Assembly: GCF_019393635.1 (NCBI RefSeq)
Contig: NC_057863.1
Coordinates: forward strand, 642,913,306-642,977,305
Length of the DNA stretch: 64,000 nucleotides
Direction: 5' to 3'
DNA from: Dromiciops gliroides
Lineage: Eukaryota; Chordata; Mammalia; Microbiotheria; Microbiotheriidae
The stretch's first letter is position 1, and the number at the start of each line of letters is the position of its first letter. Position numbers and translations under genes: made by a program. Positions 23,961 to 35,800 of this stretch are shown piece by piece. The notes below the pieces were generated by a model, which saw only the letters and a list, made by a program, of their open reading frames with translations, had not been told where the DNA came from and searched no databases.

Positions 23961-25295
23961 CCGCCGACGGTGCCAGCTGGGCGCTCTTGCCAGACCTCCA
24001 GCCACCCACGAGCCCATTCCATCACTGGAGGAGCCCCAGGTCTGGGGTGATGGGCTCCTCAGACAGCCAAACCCCCAGGTCTCACTGGTCAGGCCGGTTA
24101 GGGGAAAGGGGCACGCCCACACACCCACCTCTTGGGGGCGGGTCCAAGGGAGCCCCAGGTTGCTGCCCCTAGCCTTCAGCAGGGGATGCTGGGGAGAGAG
24201 GGAGGCTGCTGAGAGTGGGGGTGGGGTGGTACGGCTTCCCCAGGCTGACGGCTTTAGGGAGAAGTCTAAGTCACCGCCCCCATTCCCTCCAGGAAAGCGG
24301 GGAGACAACCTGGAGCCAGGAAAGAAAATCCAGGTGTCCTAAAATTCCCTTCTGACACCCGGAAGCCAGAGTAGGTCAGTGGGCTGATTACAGGTCAGGG
24401 CAGGTGGTGAGAAGGGTGTCAGCCGGTCCAGACAGGCAGCTTTTGTGAGCCGAGGCCCTGGGCCCCAGAGAGAGATGGGGAGATCCCCCCCCATCCCAAT
24501 TCATCCCAGAGGGTGGTGGTGACTCACACCTCCCTCTTCCCTTCACCTCCCATCACTCATGCCTGTAAGATCAGAAAATCACTGTGACCAAGAGGAAACA
24601 ATGAGGCTGGGGATCGATCATCACCTCTGCCCAAGACCGAACCTAGAAGGAGCTCACTCTGCTGGCTGGGTCCCTTCTGTCCCCCACCTCATCCAGAGCC
24701 CAGCCAGCTCTGGAACGCAGGCCACGCTGGGAAGGCCCCGGGCTGAGGCCTGGGTCCAACCCCCGCTCCCCCCGCCCCCCAAGCTAGTCCTTGGTCCAGG
24801 CTGTGATTTCATGAGGGGTGTGGGGAAACCTCCCTGGCTTCCTGACTCCATCAGCCCCTTGGCATTCCTAGAGAAGCCCTTGGGGCACTGAGTTAGGTGA
24901 CCGGCCCAGAGTCATACAGTTACAAGGTTTCTTCACGCACTCATCCATCCATGTGTCACAGGCAGGCCTAGAACCCTGAGCCTCTCCCTGAGCCTGACCC
25001 TCCAGCCTCTTGGCGGCCGCCCTTTGGTGGGCCTCGTGACATCCTTCAAGTGTTTGCTGTGTTCCTAGAATGGCTGGGCACACCCAGTTCAACCGTGGCC
25101 CTGGCCTGGAGGGGCCTTTAAGCACGCCCAGTTTGCCACCCCACCCCACCTGCAGTCCATGCCATGGGAGGACCCTGGGTCCTGGAGCCATGAGAATCCT
25201 CTGGCACCAGAATCTGAGGAGGACGCCCAGCATGGAACAGAAGCAGGCGCTCCCCAGCCTTTTTCTGTGGTGTCCTGTGTTCACCTGGGGCATTT

Positions 25296-25525
25296 TTCTT
25301 TTTTTTTTTCTTTTTTTTGAGTGAGGCAATTGGGGTTAAGTGACTTGCCCAGGGTCACACAGCTAGTTTTTGGTTTTGTTTGTTTTTTTGGTGAGGCAAT
25401 GGGGGTTAAGTGACTTGCCCAGGGTCACACAGATAGTAAGTGTTAAGTGTCTGAAGCCGGATTTCAACTCAGGTCCTCCTGAATCCAGGGCTGATGCTCT
25501 ATCCACTGTGCCACCTAGCTGCACC
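25296..25525 (-). mobile_element. Dimeric SINE with one target duplication
   Basis: A full copy (about 25367-25525) is joined at its A-tail end to a truncated second copy (25296-25366), both on the minus strand. The whole is flanked once by 'cacctggggcattttt' (25282) and 'cacctggggtattttt' (25527). The partial copy stops inside 'cacacagctag'. Confidence 0.85.
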
Positions 25526-25614
25526 CCACCTGGGGTATTTTTATAGGGTTATTAGCATTTACAGGAGTGATGGTCAGCAGTGCTAGGACCATCATTAGCA
25601 GTCTCACGCACAAG

Positions 25615-25790
25615 TGCTGGATGCCCAGTCAGCTTGAAGTCAGAGGTCTGGGTTCAAATTCCATCTCAGGCATTCCCCTGCATGAGCTCAGGTTGGTTAC
25701 TTGACTTTTCCAGGCCTCAGTTCCCTCAATTACCAAAGGAGGGGGTCAGTGTGGCCCCTGCCAGCTCTAAATGTGTGATCTTGAGACCCC
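25615..25790 (+). repeat. MIR-like element
   Basis: 'gggttcaaattccatctcag', then 'ggcctcagttccctcaatta', then 'ccagctctaaatgtgtgatc', in MIR order. Confidence 0.6.
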
Positions 25791-25904
25791 ACCCCTTTTG
25801 GTGTGTGCTGGGGCACTGGTGGGTGGGGAGGGGAGGGGAGGGGAGGACATCTCCAGATGCTGCTCGGTGCTGCAGGAAGGAGAATAAGAATGCTTAGTAT
25901 GATG

Positions 25905-26022
25905 CAGGGGAAAGAATGCTGGGTTCAGAGCCAGAGGGTTTAGTGTGAATCCTGGTTCAACCACCTCTACCTTTGTGACCTTGGGTGAGTCATTTCCCCT
26001 CCTGTGAAATGCCTCTGAAGCC
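25905..26022 (+). repeat. MIR-like element cut by a SINE
   Basis: 'gaatgctgggttcagagcc', then 'cctggttcaacc', then 'gaccttgggtgagtcatttc'. The element breaks off where a reverse SINE begins. Confidence 0.5.
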
Positions 26023-26024
26023 TT

Positions 26025-26178
26025 CTTTTTGTTTGTTTGTTTGTTTGTTTTTTAGTGAGGCAATTGGGGTTAAGTGACTTGCCCAGGGTCACACAGCTAG
26101 TAAGTGTTAAGTGTCTGAGACTGGATTTGAACTCAGGTACTCCTGACTCCCAGGGCCACTGCGCCACCTAGCCGCCCC
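26025..26178 (-). mobile_element. tRNA-derived SINE copy
   Basis: Full-length reverse copy with a tail of GTTT units; the head variant is 'ctagccgcccc'. Confidence 0.88.
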
Positions 26179-26903
26179 CTGTAGACTTCCTAACTCTGGT
26201 CCTGTGGTCCCCAGAGGAAGGGAGGGAGGGAGGGGACAAGCAGGGCTCTCATTTGCTACCCATTCCCTAGGCCTGACCCCCTGGTAGTTGAGGAATCACT
26301 TAATTAGCTGGAATGACCAGTGATATCTGTACCAATTAGTGCTCATTTTCCATGATAAAAGTCGTTTCCTAAAAGGCAGGTGCAAATTAAGTCTTTGCCC
26401 ACTGAACCAAGGTTTCTCCTCTCCCTCCCTACCTCCCCTCTCCACCACCCCCCACCCCCCACTGAAAATAAATGGATCCCAATACTGATCAGTACAGAAG
26501 CTTTAGCCCGTTCTGTTTTTCTTGACTCTTGCCACACTGGCGCCAAGCTTAAAGCAGATGCCCAACTAGCTCAGGCCGATGAGGAGGCCCCCAAACCCAA
26601 GCCCCACCCCAGTGAGAATGGGGGGGTGGCGTGCTTAGCCTTAAGAAGGGCTAGGAGGGATGCGGTAGCCACTGGCCGACTTGGAAGGGCTTCCTTGGGG
26701 GGATGGGAAGCTGATCCTCTGGTGAGGTCCTGGGACCTCAAGGAAGGCAGAGCCCTCCAGAGATGGAATGGGTGGCAGCGAGTCATCCTTTGGTGAAGTC
26801 AGTCACGTATGAAGCATGCCTTAAGTACCTGCCACGTGCTAGCCTCCATCAGCGTCATTAGCTTCTTGAAGGTGAGGAGGCTGGGCGATTCATCTTCCTC
26901 TCC

Positions 26904-26906
<3 letters not shown>

Positions 26907-26935
<29 letters not shown>
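26907..26935. repeat. Poly-C run of about 29 bases
   Basis: An uninterrupted C homopolymer (G on the minus strand). The exact length is unlikely to be reliable in any assembly. Confidence 0.9.
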
Positions 26936-27204
26936 GTGCCCAGAACAGAGTGACGGTGCCATATTGTAGGCTTCCCTGAGAGCTTTGCCAACAGTCTCCT
27001 TGGAGTTTGATGGTGAGCTCCTTGAGGGCAGTGAATGTGGATCCCCCTTGCCCTGGAGCCCCAGAACTTAGTATAGTGCCTCACACAGTAGGTGCTTAAT
27101 CCTCTGGGTCTGCAGTCAGGAAGACCCCAGTTCAAATCCAGCCTCAGACCTGAGCTGTGTGACCCTTGACAGGCCGCTTAAATGGAATCATAATTGTAAA
27201 GTGC

Positions 27205-27371
27205 AGGGGTGGCTAGGTGGCACAGTGGATAAAGCACCGGCCCTGGAGTCAGGAGTACCTGAGTTCAAATCCGGTCTCAGACACTTAACACTTACTAGCT
27301 GTGTGACCCTGGGCAAGTCACTTAACCCCAATTGCCTCACTAAAAAAAAACCCAACAACAACAATAAAAAA
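27205..27371 (+). mobile_element. tRNA-derived SINE copy
   Basis: Full-length forward copy flanked by 'ataattgtaaagtgc' (27190-27204) and the same text from 27372. Confidence 0.92.
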
Positions 27372-27440
27372 ATAATTGTAAAGTGCTTAGCACAGTGCCT
27401 GGCACATAGTAGGTGCTATCTCAGTGTTAGCTATGATGAC

Positions 27441-27591
27441 CTTTTTTGGGTGGGGCAGGGAAATGGGGGTTAAGTGACTTGCCCAAGGTCACACAGCTAG
27501 TTAAGTGTCAAGTGTCTGAGGCCGGATTTGAACTCAGGTCCTCCTGAATCCAGGGCCGGTGCTCTATCCACTGCGCCACCTAGCCGCCCCC
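27441..27591 (-). mobile_element. tRNA-derived SINE copy
   Basis: Full-length reverse copy; the tail side is short ('tttttt') and followed by 'ggtggggcaggg'. Confidence 0.85.
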
Positions 27592-28132
27592 TCACGATCA
27601 GTATTAATACTAGTGCGATTAGTGTCCATTTTGAGTAATTTCGGTGTTAAGGGCATCACTCCACCCATGCTGGCGGGATCTGGACTGTATCCTGTGTTCC
27701 GGTCCTTGTTCGGGGCTCCTTATTACTGGAGAGGTGGGGTAGTTGACAGCTCCCTTATCCTGTACGTTCTCCTCTAGAGCCTGGTCTCCTGTTGCCTGGG
27801 CCCCCTAAGACCATTGGCAGTGCCTGACTCTGGACCTTGTCACCAGGTGACGAGGGTGGAGCTGGAACGAGGTAGTCTGAGCAATGGGGACACAGTGATT
27901 AGAATGAGGATGGGCAGGAGGTGGGGGTGGGGAAGGGGTGATCTGACTACTGGGAGCTAGAGACAGCATTAGGACAGCCCGGGATTGCAACAGGATTTCC
28001 CAAGGGTGGGGAGGCAGATGCCTCAACAGCTGACTGGAGTCCTCTCTCTGTCTGGCGCAAGACCCATCTGGCCAGGTGAAGGACGGACCCATCTAAGGAT
28101 GGAGGCCAAGAGTGCCGGTTTGTCTCCCACAG

Positions 28133-29388
28133 GGGACCAGACTGGGAACCACAAGCTCCTCAGGTTCTGGTCCCGGGCTGGAGCCAGAGACAGGGCCGGT
28201 TCTCGACCTGAGCCAGCTGCCCCTCGAGTTGTTGTTGCAAATCCTGATCTACGTGCCCCCGCGGATGCTGGTGACGTGATGCCGAGCAGCGTGCCGCCAG
28301 TGGTGGGCCCTGGTGCATGGGCCCGCACTAAGGTGTCTTCTCTGGGCCCAAGCCAAGGATGCTTCGAGCCAGAAACTCCTTTTAGCCACTCGACACTACC
28401 CTCCTGCTCCCAAGGCCTGTTCCTGGGCCTGCTTGGGCGTCCTGGAGCCCCTGGGATGGAACTTGCTCGAAAATATCTGCGGAGAAGGTGAGCTCTTCCA
28501 GGAGGGAGGTCTGTGGGAAAGGTCCCTGGATGGGCAATTGGGGGAGGTTTGTCCGGCCCCCTCCCCGCCAGCGCACGTGTCTCCTTGGTTCCCACAGAAG
28601 GGCTCCAGAGGTGGAAGGTGGAAAATGGTGGAGATGGCTGGAAGGTGGGAGGAAATTGCAAATCTGTCCCAGGGGCAAAGGCCCAGACTTGTTTTGTGTC
28701 CTCCTACAGGTGAGCCCCATGACTTCCAACCTCCTTCAGAGATGGGGGGAGGGGAGTGGTGAGGGGGGACAACAGTCAGCACTGCCACTTCCTTCCCAGG
28801 TAGTGCTGGAAGCAGCAGGTTGTGAACCTCCCAGCCCAGGGGCTGTGGCCAGAGCTGTTGGATAACCCTGGGGCAGAGATCCATCTTGAGGCCTGGTGAG
28901 TCCTTCACCCACCCAGCCTGGGCAGGGAGATCCAGTGGGGGTGGGGGGCAGGATACCAGAGGAAGACAGCCCTGAGGGGATCTCCCCTTGGCTGCAGGTG
29001 GGGAGCCCGGAGAGAATGTGGCAGCCAGTGCCAGCTTTTTGTCAAACTGGTGGCTGCTGACCGCCGCACGGCGCTGGAGAGTTTCGACGCTCGACCGGAC
29101 CCTGTCCCTACGTGGACTGACCATATCTACATCCAGGTGGGCCTTCATAGTCCGGGAGGCAGGGGGAGGTCTGAGGGGAGCAGAATCCAAGGAACCGTCC
29201 ATCAGTCTGCCGTCCTCTCCCCCCTGCAGGTCTCCCACATCTTCACCAACTTCCCGAAGGGCGTCCGTTTCATCTTTTTTGAACATGCCGGCAAAGACAC
29301 CCTGTTCTGGGCCGGGCACTATGGTGCCCGCATCACTCACTCCAGTGTCAAGGTCTATTTCCGGACCCCTTCACTGACTTGCTCCTAG
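28133..29388 (+). pseudogene. FBXO27: FBXO27/FBXO17-type F-box gene, two in-frame stops
   Basis: F-box proteins of this clade are SCF ubiquitin-ligase adaptors that bind N-glycoproteins through an FBA domain. Exons read as 28133-28487, 28598-28709, 28800-28895, 28998-29136 and 29230-29388, all with good GT-AG sites and matching phases. The F-box (LDLSQLPLELLLQIL) is in exon 1, and the FBA part (NGGDGWKV, QTCFV, GLWPELLD, WWGAR, FWAGHYGAR) follows. Two stops interrupt it: TGA at 28277-28279, where relatives have arginine, and TAG at 28801-28803, where relatives have tryptophan. No in-frame ATG lies between the stop at 28094 and the F-box. The wording is nearer FBXO27 than FBXO17. The FBA exons are otherwise well kept, so loss would be fairly recent, or a shorter product may persist. 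Confidence 0.8.
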
Positions 29389-29987
29389 GAAAAAAGATCC
29401 ATCCCTGAGACAACCCTGAGTGAGGGGCTGCAAGGGGGCCCCTTGGGATCAGCCCCTCCAACTGTTTCCTCCTTCCCACCAGCTCACCTCAGCTCCTAAG
29501 GGAAATTGCCAGAAGCCCCACATTAAGAAGCAGGAGGGAAGGGGCAGTGCCAGTGGCCGGTCATACCTGCTGCTGCTTCTCGGGACATCAGAAAACTAAC
29601 GAGGGATAAGAGGCTCTGGTCTGTGGGGACAGCGATAGTGGAAGAAATTAATCAGGGAGGAGGGGTTTTGTTGGAAGGAATTAACCAGAGAGGGGGAATA
29701 TAGCAGAATGGAGAGAGATGCAGGGGACCCTGCTTCACTGCCCTCTTGCATGCCCTGTTCTATCTACAGCAGTCAGTAGCTCTCCATTCCCCACAGCCTC
29801 GGTCTCCAGCCGTTTTATTTTTGTAAAGATCACTCCTATCAGAACATTTTTTTTTACTATACACTCCCAATATATGTATACTTATAAATTATATGCATGT
29901 TCTGCCTCGGAAATGGAAATGGAAAAGGATGAGATAAAGAGAAAATGAATATTTTAAAATGTGTTTTTTAATTTTATTATTTTCTTC

Positions 29988-29993
29988 ATTAAA
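29988..29993 (+). terminator. Possible poly(A) signal of the F-box gene
   Basis: ATTAAA, about 600 bases after the last stop codon, in an AT-rich 3' stretch. Confidence 0.3.
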
Positions 29994-30889
29994 ATATTCT
30001 TAATAATTTCATCAGTGTGAATATTTTTAGTAAGAGCCTTGATTAAAAATGCTTCAATGTCTACTTTTTGCTGTGGTATTGAGGTGGGTGGGTCAGGGCA
30101 CTAAGTTATCAGACTAAACACACACCTATCTCACTACACAGAGAACAGAGGGGACTGCGTGTGAAACAACGTCTGTTAGGGCTGGTTTTTTAACATGGAT
30201 GTTAAAGTGGGTGGGCGCGATCACAAGTGTCCTGTTCATCTCTGCCCTCGGAACGGCCTTCTGCCCTGTCTTGGTATTTTGTTTCATGGCTTTTCTTTTC
30301 TGCCCTTCACTATCTCTGCCCCCCACCCCTTTCCCAAACAAAGAGGCACAATCATAAAACCAACTGGGTCGTCCTGGCTAGACAGACGGGTGGATTTCTT
30401 TGTAACATGCCTACGTTTTAATTGAAAAGAGACACAATGCCACCAGTGTCCTAAAAAGCTGTGACAAGTCTCCTGGGCTGGATCCTCCTTGGGAGGTGGC
30501 CCCCAGGGCTCTTTCCCAGCCTCTCCTCTTCTCCCTCTATGCTACCTTACTTGGTCATCTCAGTAGTTCCCGGATTTACTGCCCATCTCTGCTGTGAGGG
30601 AGCCCTCTGGTTGACCTTTCCTGCCCCAGACTTTCCATGACCTCCAGCCTTGCTCCAAGCGTCTGTCTGGTTGGATGTTATAGACAAAACCTGTCTGAAA
30701 CAGGACTTGGGATCTTTCCCAAACGCCTTCCCTCACTGCAGCCGGCAGCAGCATCCTCCCATGCCCTCAGCCCGAGTCAGTATCCGTTGGCCCTGGCCCT
30801 CATCACCGAACTGAACCCTGGATTATTCCAGTAGTCTGTTGAGGGGGAGGGGGGACCCACCAGCCCCTGTTCTCTCCCTGCTCCAGTCC

Positions 30890-31300
30890 ATCCGCCGGCC
30901 ACTCATGTGATTTTCCTATGCCCAGGTCGCCCCGTGTCACTCCCCTATTGGATTAACTCCGGGGGTTCCCTATTGCCTCTGGGATCAAACACCAGATCCT
31001 GCCCTTGACATCCAGAGCCCTTCATAACCCAGCCACCTTGCACCATACTCCCCTGCAGGTGCTGTGGCGGCTCCTCTGGGACCAGGCCCTCCATCCTGCG
31101 GCCCTGGGCCTTCTCTCTGGGCCTTCCCAGCCTCCTTCCTCTAGGGAGCCTTCCCCCAGCTGGTTCCCTCTTCAGTGAGCTCCTACTATCCCATACAGAG
31201 CTCACCCGGTACATTTGTTTGTGGGCAACTGTGAACTCCTTGAGGACGGGGACTGTCTTTTGCCTCTCTTGTATCCCCGGCACTCGGCACACACTGGGAA
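30890..31300 (+). repeat. L2-like LINE 3' remnant
   Basis: 'ttcctattgcctctgggatc' and 'cttcataacccagcc', then 'aactccttgaggacggggac' and 'cactcggcac', in the order of an L2 3' end. Confidence 0.55.
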
Positions 31301-31348
31301 GCGAACTGGCTCTAGTTCTGCACCAAATTCCCACCCTCCCTTTGTTCT

Positions 31349-31482
31349 TTTTTTTTTTTTTGCGGGACAATGAGGGTTAAGTGACTTGCCCAGGGTCACA
31401 CAGCTAGTTGTGTCAAGTGTCTGAAGCTGGATTTGAACTGAGGGCCAGTGCTTTATCCACTGCACCACCGGCACCTAGCTTC
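31349..31482 (-). mobile_element. tRNA-derived SINE copy
   Basis: Reverse copy with a short internal deletion. Flanked by 'ccctccctttgttctt' at about 31333 and 31483. Confidence 0.88.
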
Positions 31483-31604
31483 CCCTCCCTTTGTTCTTCT
31501 AATCTGGTCTGTTTTCAGGGATGGCTTTGTACCTTCATTCCCTCTTTTTGCCTGCATATCTGAGGGGGTCTTTGTATGGGCACGAGAGCAGTGGGAAGGA
31601 GGGC

Positions 31605-31740
31605 TATTTGGCCTAAGTGTAAGAAGTGGAGAATAACCTAGGAGCCCCCAGGAAAAGGAGATTGGGTCCAGCTCGTGAAGGTTTTTAAAAGCCAAACCCA
31701 ACTTGATATTTGATCCTGGGGCCAACGGTAGTGGGGTGAG
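31605..31740 (+). repeat. Ancient dispersed repeat, family not named
   Basis: 'gtgaaggtttttaaaagcc' and 'gatatttgatcctggggcc' match the wording of the repeat also seen near 18.6 and 63.0 kb. Confidence 0.4.
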
Positions 31741-31744
31741 GGGC

Positions 31745-32830
31745 AGGGGCTGCCATGGGCTTGAGGAAGATCTTAGCTTTGAGGGAGACGGCTCAGGGCA
31801 AAGACCTCAAAGAAGGCTGTGGCCGTGTGACTGGACAAGGGCTCTGGAGAAACAACATTTAGCAAAGGTGACAGAAAGGTGACTACAAGGATGGGGATGC
31901 CTTAGGAATAAGGAAGTTGGGAAAAGGGGAAAGATAAGGTGATGAGATGCACAGCTGTGTGACTGTCCAAGTCATCAGCTGATCTGGGGGTGGAGAGCAG
32001 GCACAAAGTGGGGGACATTCCTGGGGCAGGTGGGCGGAGTTCTCTTGGCGATATCCTGGTAGATGGTGGGATGCAACCTGCCCTTCCACCCTTCCACACC
32101 CATTGGCATCACTCCACGGCACACCCCCCCCAGCCGTGGGGAACCCCCAGAGCTGGTCCCTCTTCCTTGGAGCTGAGGCCGGGCCGGTCCCTTTGCTGCC
32201 CCATACCCCACTTGGGATTCCTTCTCTCCTCACCTCCTCCAAATCTCACTCATCCTTCCAAGACCCAAGCGGAGCCTTCCCCGGCCGACCCCAGGCCTTC
32301 CAGCCCAAGGCCCCCTTCTTCTACACTTGGGCAGCCCTCTGAAGCCCAGACTAGAAACACTCAGGCTTGTGGGGAGCACAGGCTGCCTGCACTGTCTGAC
32401 ACCTCGCAGGGCCTACATCCCATCTGGCCCCTTCCTACTGAATCTTATTTCCCCTCCCTCAGCAGGTCCTGTCACTCCCTCTTTCATGAAGCAGCAGGGA
32501 CCCTGGGAGGGCCTGCTAGAAGACCAGGCCCCCACCCAGCCTGAGAAGCCCACAAGGGACTGACTGCAGGTGTCAGACAAGTTTCCTTCTTTGGGGTCTC
32601 ATTTCTCACCTGTAAAATGGGGGGGGGGGGAGTAATCGCTGCTAAGTCTATGTCATAGGACAACTGTATGGGGCAGATGGGCGTGAGCACGCTCTGGGAA
32701 CTAGAAGAAGCTACACACAAGTAAAGGGTGGTCATGATGGTGTTATTGGCCTCTGTGCACCCTTGGCCCCCCACCAAGTCCATCTGTCCATCCGTGCCAG
32801 CCACCCGAATGTGACCAAAGGTCTCCTTTC
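31745..32830. other. Intergenic, 3' of MRPS12
   Basis: No exon or clear repeat recognised. It contains proline-rich chance frames and a short G run at about 32621. The MRPS12 3' end must lie here, but I found no canonical AATAAA on the minus strand close to the stop codon. Confidence 0.4.
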
Positions 32831-32833
32831 CCA

Positions 32834-35800
32834 TCACTTCTTCTTCTGCACGTGGCCGCAGTCATACTTGCCCCGCACGACCTTGAGCTTGATGCCGGGC
32901 AGGTCCTGGGTGCGGCCTCCCTGCACCAAGACCACATGGTGTTCCTGGAGGCTGTGGCCCTCGCCCGGGATGAAGCAGATGGCCTCCCGGCCCGTGCTCA
33001 GGCGCACTCGGCAGCACTTGCGGTTGGCGGAGTTGGGCTTCTTGGGCTTCCGGATCATTGTCTTCAGCACCACGGCCTTGAGCTGGGGACAGCCGTTCAT
33101 GGGCCCGGGGCCAGCCGAGGGCCACTTGGGGCGGCCGCGGCGGTGCATCTGGTTGAGAGTGGCCATGGGGCAGTGCTGGTTCCGCTGCATCTTCAGGGCC
33201 AGGCAGAGAGCTGAGGTGGAGAGAAGGGGAAAGGAGGTTTGCTGGGGGGTAGAGGGCTCGTTGGGGTCAAGGCTCCACCCTGGGGACACCAAACTAAGCC
33301 AAGGGCCCTTGGCCGTGGGCCACCGGTCAGAGCCTCTTGTTTCCCAGCATCCCAACACAGGCACAAGGGAGGCCAGCAGATGGCACCACAGCCTTCTGAG
33401 GAACCTCAGAACTCCCATAACGGGCCTGAAGGCGGGAGTATGAAGCCCCATCCTGTGAGGGATCTGGGCAGGCAGGGAGACAGGTGCTGAATATCTGGAA
33501 GCTGACCTCCACTGGGGATGACAGGAAAGAGGGAAGCGGGAAGGGATCTACTAAACAAATTTTAAAAAGACAGAGAAAAAATTCCCAAGGGAACACAAAC
33601 GGCAATTTTGTCAGGCCGTGCTAAATGTCCTATCTGCTTTTAAAAACAGAGTGTGGGGGGCAGCTAGATGGCTCAGTGGATAAAGCACCGGCCCTGGATT
33701 CAGGAGTACCTGAGTTCAAATCCGGCCTCAGACACTTAACACTTACTAGCTGTGTGACCCTGGGCAAGTCACTTAACCCCCATTGCCCTTCAAAACAAAC
33801 AAACAAACAAACAAACCAAAACAGAGTGTGAGGGGCAGCTAGGTGGCGCAGTGGATAGAGCACCAGCCCTGGAGTCAGGAGGATCTGAGTTCAAATCCGG
33901 CCTTAGACATTTAACACTTACTAGCTCTGTGACCCTGGGCAAGTCACTTAACCCCAATTGCTTCACTAAAAAAACCAACAAACAACAAACCAACAAACAA
34001 ACCAGAGTGTGAGAGACTCCCACGCATTCAAACACAATCCCCTATTTTACAAATGGGGACACTGAGGCTGGGGGGTGGACTGCCTGAGGTAGTAAGTGAC
34101 AAAGCCAGGATTCACACCCAGGTCCCTGAATTATAAATCCAGCCCTCTTCCTATTTGATCATGCTTGGTCTTCTTGGAATCTTGGGTGAGAGGGTCAGGG
34201 TTCAAATTGTACCATTTGCCATTTATGTGACCTGGAACAAGTCACCTCACCTCGGTTTCCTCATCTGAAAAATGAGGAAAGAGTGAGACAAGATGCCCTG
34301 CGAGGCGCCTGACTCTACACCTGGAATCCAACAGCCTGCCCTGACTGGCCCAAACTCCTCTCCCCTCCTGCTCACTGTCTGGGTCAGCTGTGGCTAGCCC
34401 TCACCCAAGACTGCCCCCTTGGTCACCTCCATCTTTCACTTCTTTTCACTCTTCTCCCTACTGGCTCCTTCCCCTCCTGCCTACAAACAGGCTCATGTCT
34501 TCCCAGTCCTGAAAAACGCTCATGACCCTCCCATAGCCGCTAACTCTCCTCTCTCTCTTCTGCCCTTTGTGGCCAAACTCCTCCAAAAGACCACACGCGA
34601 CAGGCCCCCCCCCCCTCTTCTTGGGCCCTGACAATCCAGCTTCTGACCTTATCAATCCCCTGGCACCGACTCTCCAGAGTTACTCATGATTCAATGGCCT
34701 TTCCTCAGTCTTCATTCTGCTAGACCTCTCTGCAACCTTAGATGCTATGGCTCCCTCTCTCCTTGAAACTCTCTTCTTTCTAGGTTTTCAGGATGCTCCC
34801 TTCCCTCCTTCTCCCCCCCTCGGTCTTTCCTGGTTTTCCTTCTACCTCTCAGACTGCTCCTTCTCTGTCTCCTGGGCTGGGTTCTCCTCCAGATCATGCT
34901 CTTTGACCCTAGGTGTTCCTCAGGGCAGGACAGCTAGGTAAAGAACTAGCCCTGAAGTTAGGAGAGCCCCTGTTCAATTCTCACCTCAGACACTTACTAG
35001 CGGTGTGACCTTGGGCAGGTCATCTAAACTCAATTGCTTCAAACATCCAGGGCCATGTCCAGTGGTCCTGAAGATGGCTCTGGAGGAGAGTGAGGCTGGT
35101 GACCTTGCACAGCCCTGCCTCACTTCAATCCAAGACATTACCCCAATGTCTTGGTCCTCTTTGAGAATGAAGGACAAGCAAAAATAACAACCCTCAGGGC
35201 TCTACCCTCTTCTCCCTCTTTCCCATGGATTTAATTTCCATCTCTGTGCTGATGATTTTCAAACCTCCCTGACCTGCAATCTTCCATCTCCAAATGCCTT
35301 TCGTACATCTTGAAGTGTATGTCCATCGACATGTCCAAAAATGACTCTATCTTTTCCCCTAAACCCTCCCCTCTCCTAACTTTCCTATTACTGTCAAGGA
35401 CCCCATCAGCCCCCTAGGCCCTCAGGCTCCCAACCCAGGAGTCATCCTGGACTCTTCACTCCCTCTCACCGCACATCCAAGCCATTGCCAAGGCCTGTCA
35501 ATTTCACCTTTGCAACATCTCCCCCATACACCCCCTTCTCTCATCCAACATTGCCCCTACCCCAGTCCAAGCCCTCATCACCTCAGACCTGTACAATTAC
35601 AATAGCAGCTTTTTTTTTGGGGGGGGGAACTCCTGCCTGCCTCAAGTCTCCCCCAATTCCAGTCCATCCTTATTCTGCCATCAAAGTGATTTTCCTAAAG
35701 TGCAGCTCAACCATCACACTTAGACTCAAACTCCAATGTCCCCCTACTGCTTCCAGGATCAAATAAAAAAAAATCTTGTTAGCATTCTTAACCTGCTACT

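Larger units (their letters stand above)
23970..28120. other. Intergenic, between ACP7 and the F-box locus
   Basis: No exon recognised. The two genes diverge here. The stretch holds several SINEs, MIR relics, an L2-like 3' end at about 27010-27100 ('cagtaggtgcttaat') and a long C run, most listed separately. Confidence 0.5.

Noticed and set aside
28800-28895. Alternative acceptor after 'gtag' (28803) to avoid the TAG in the F-box gene
   Set aside because: It shifts the frame and loses the conserved CWKQQV and GLWPELLD text, so the stop stays.
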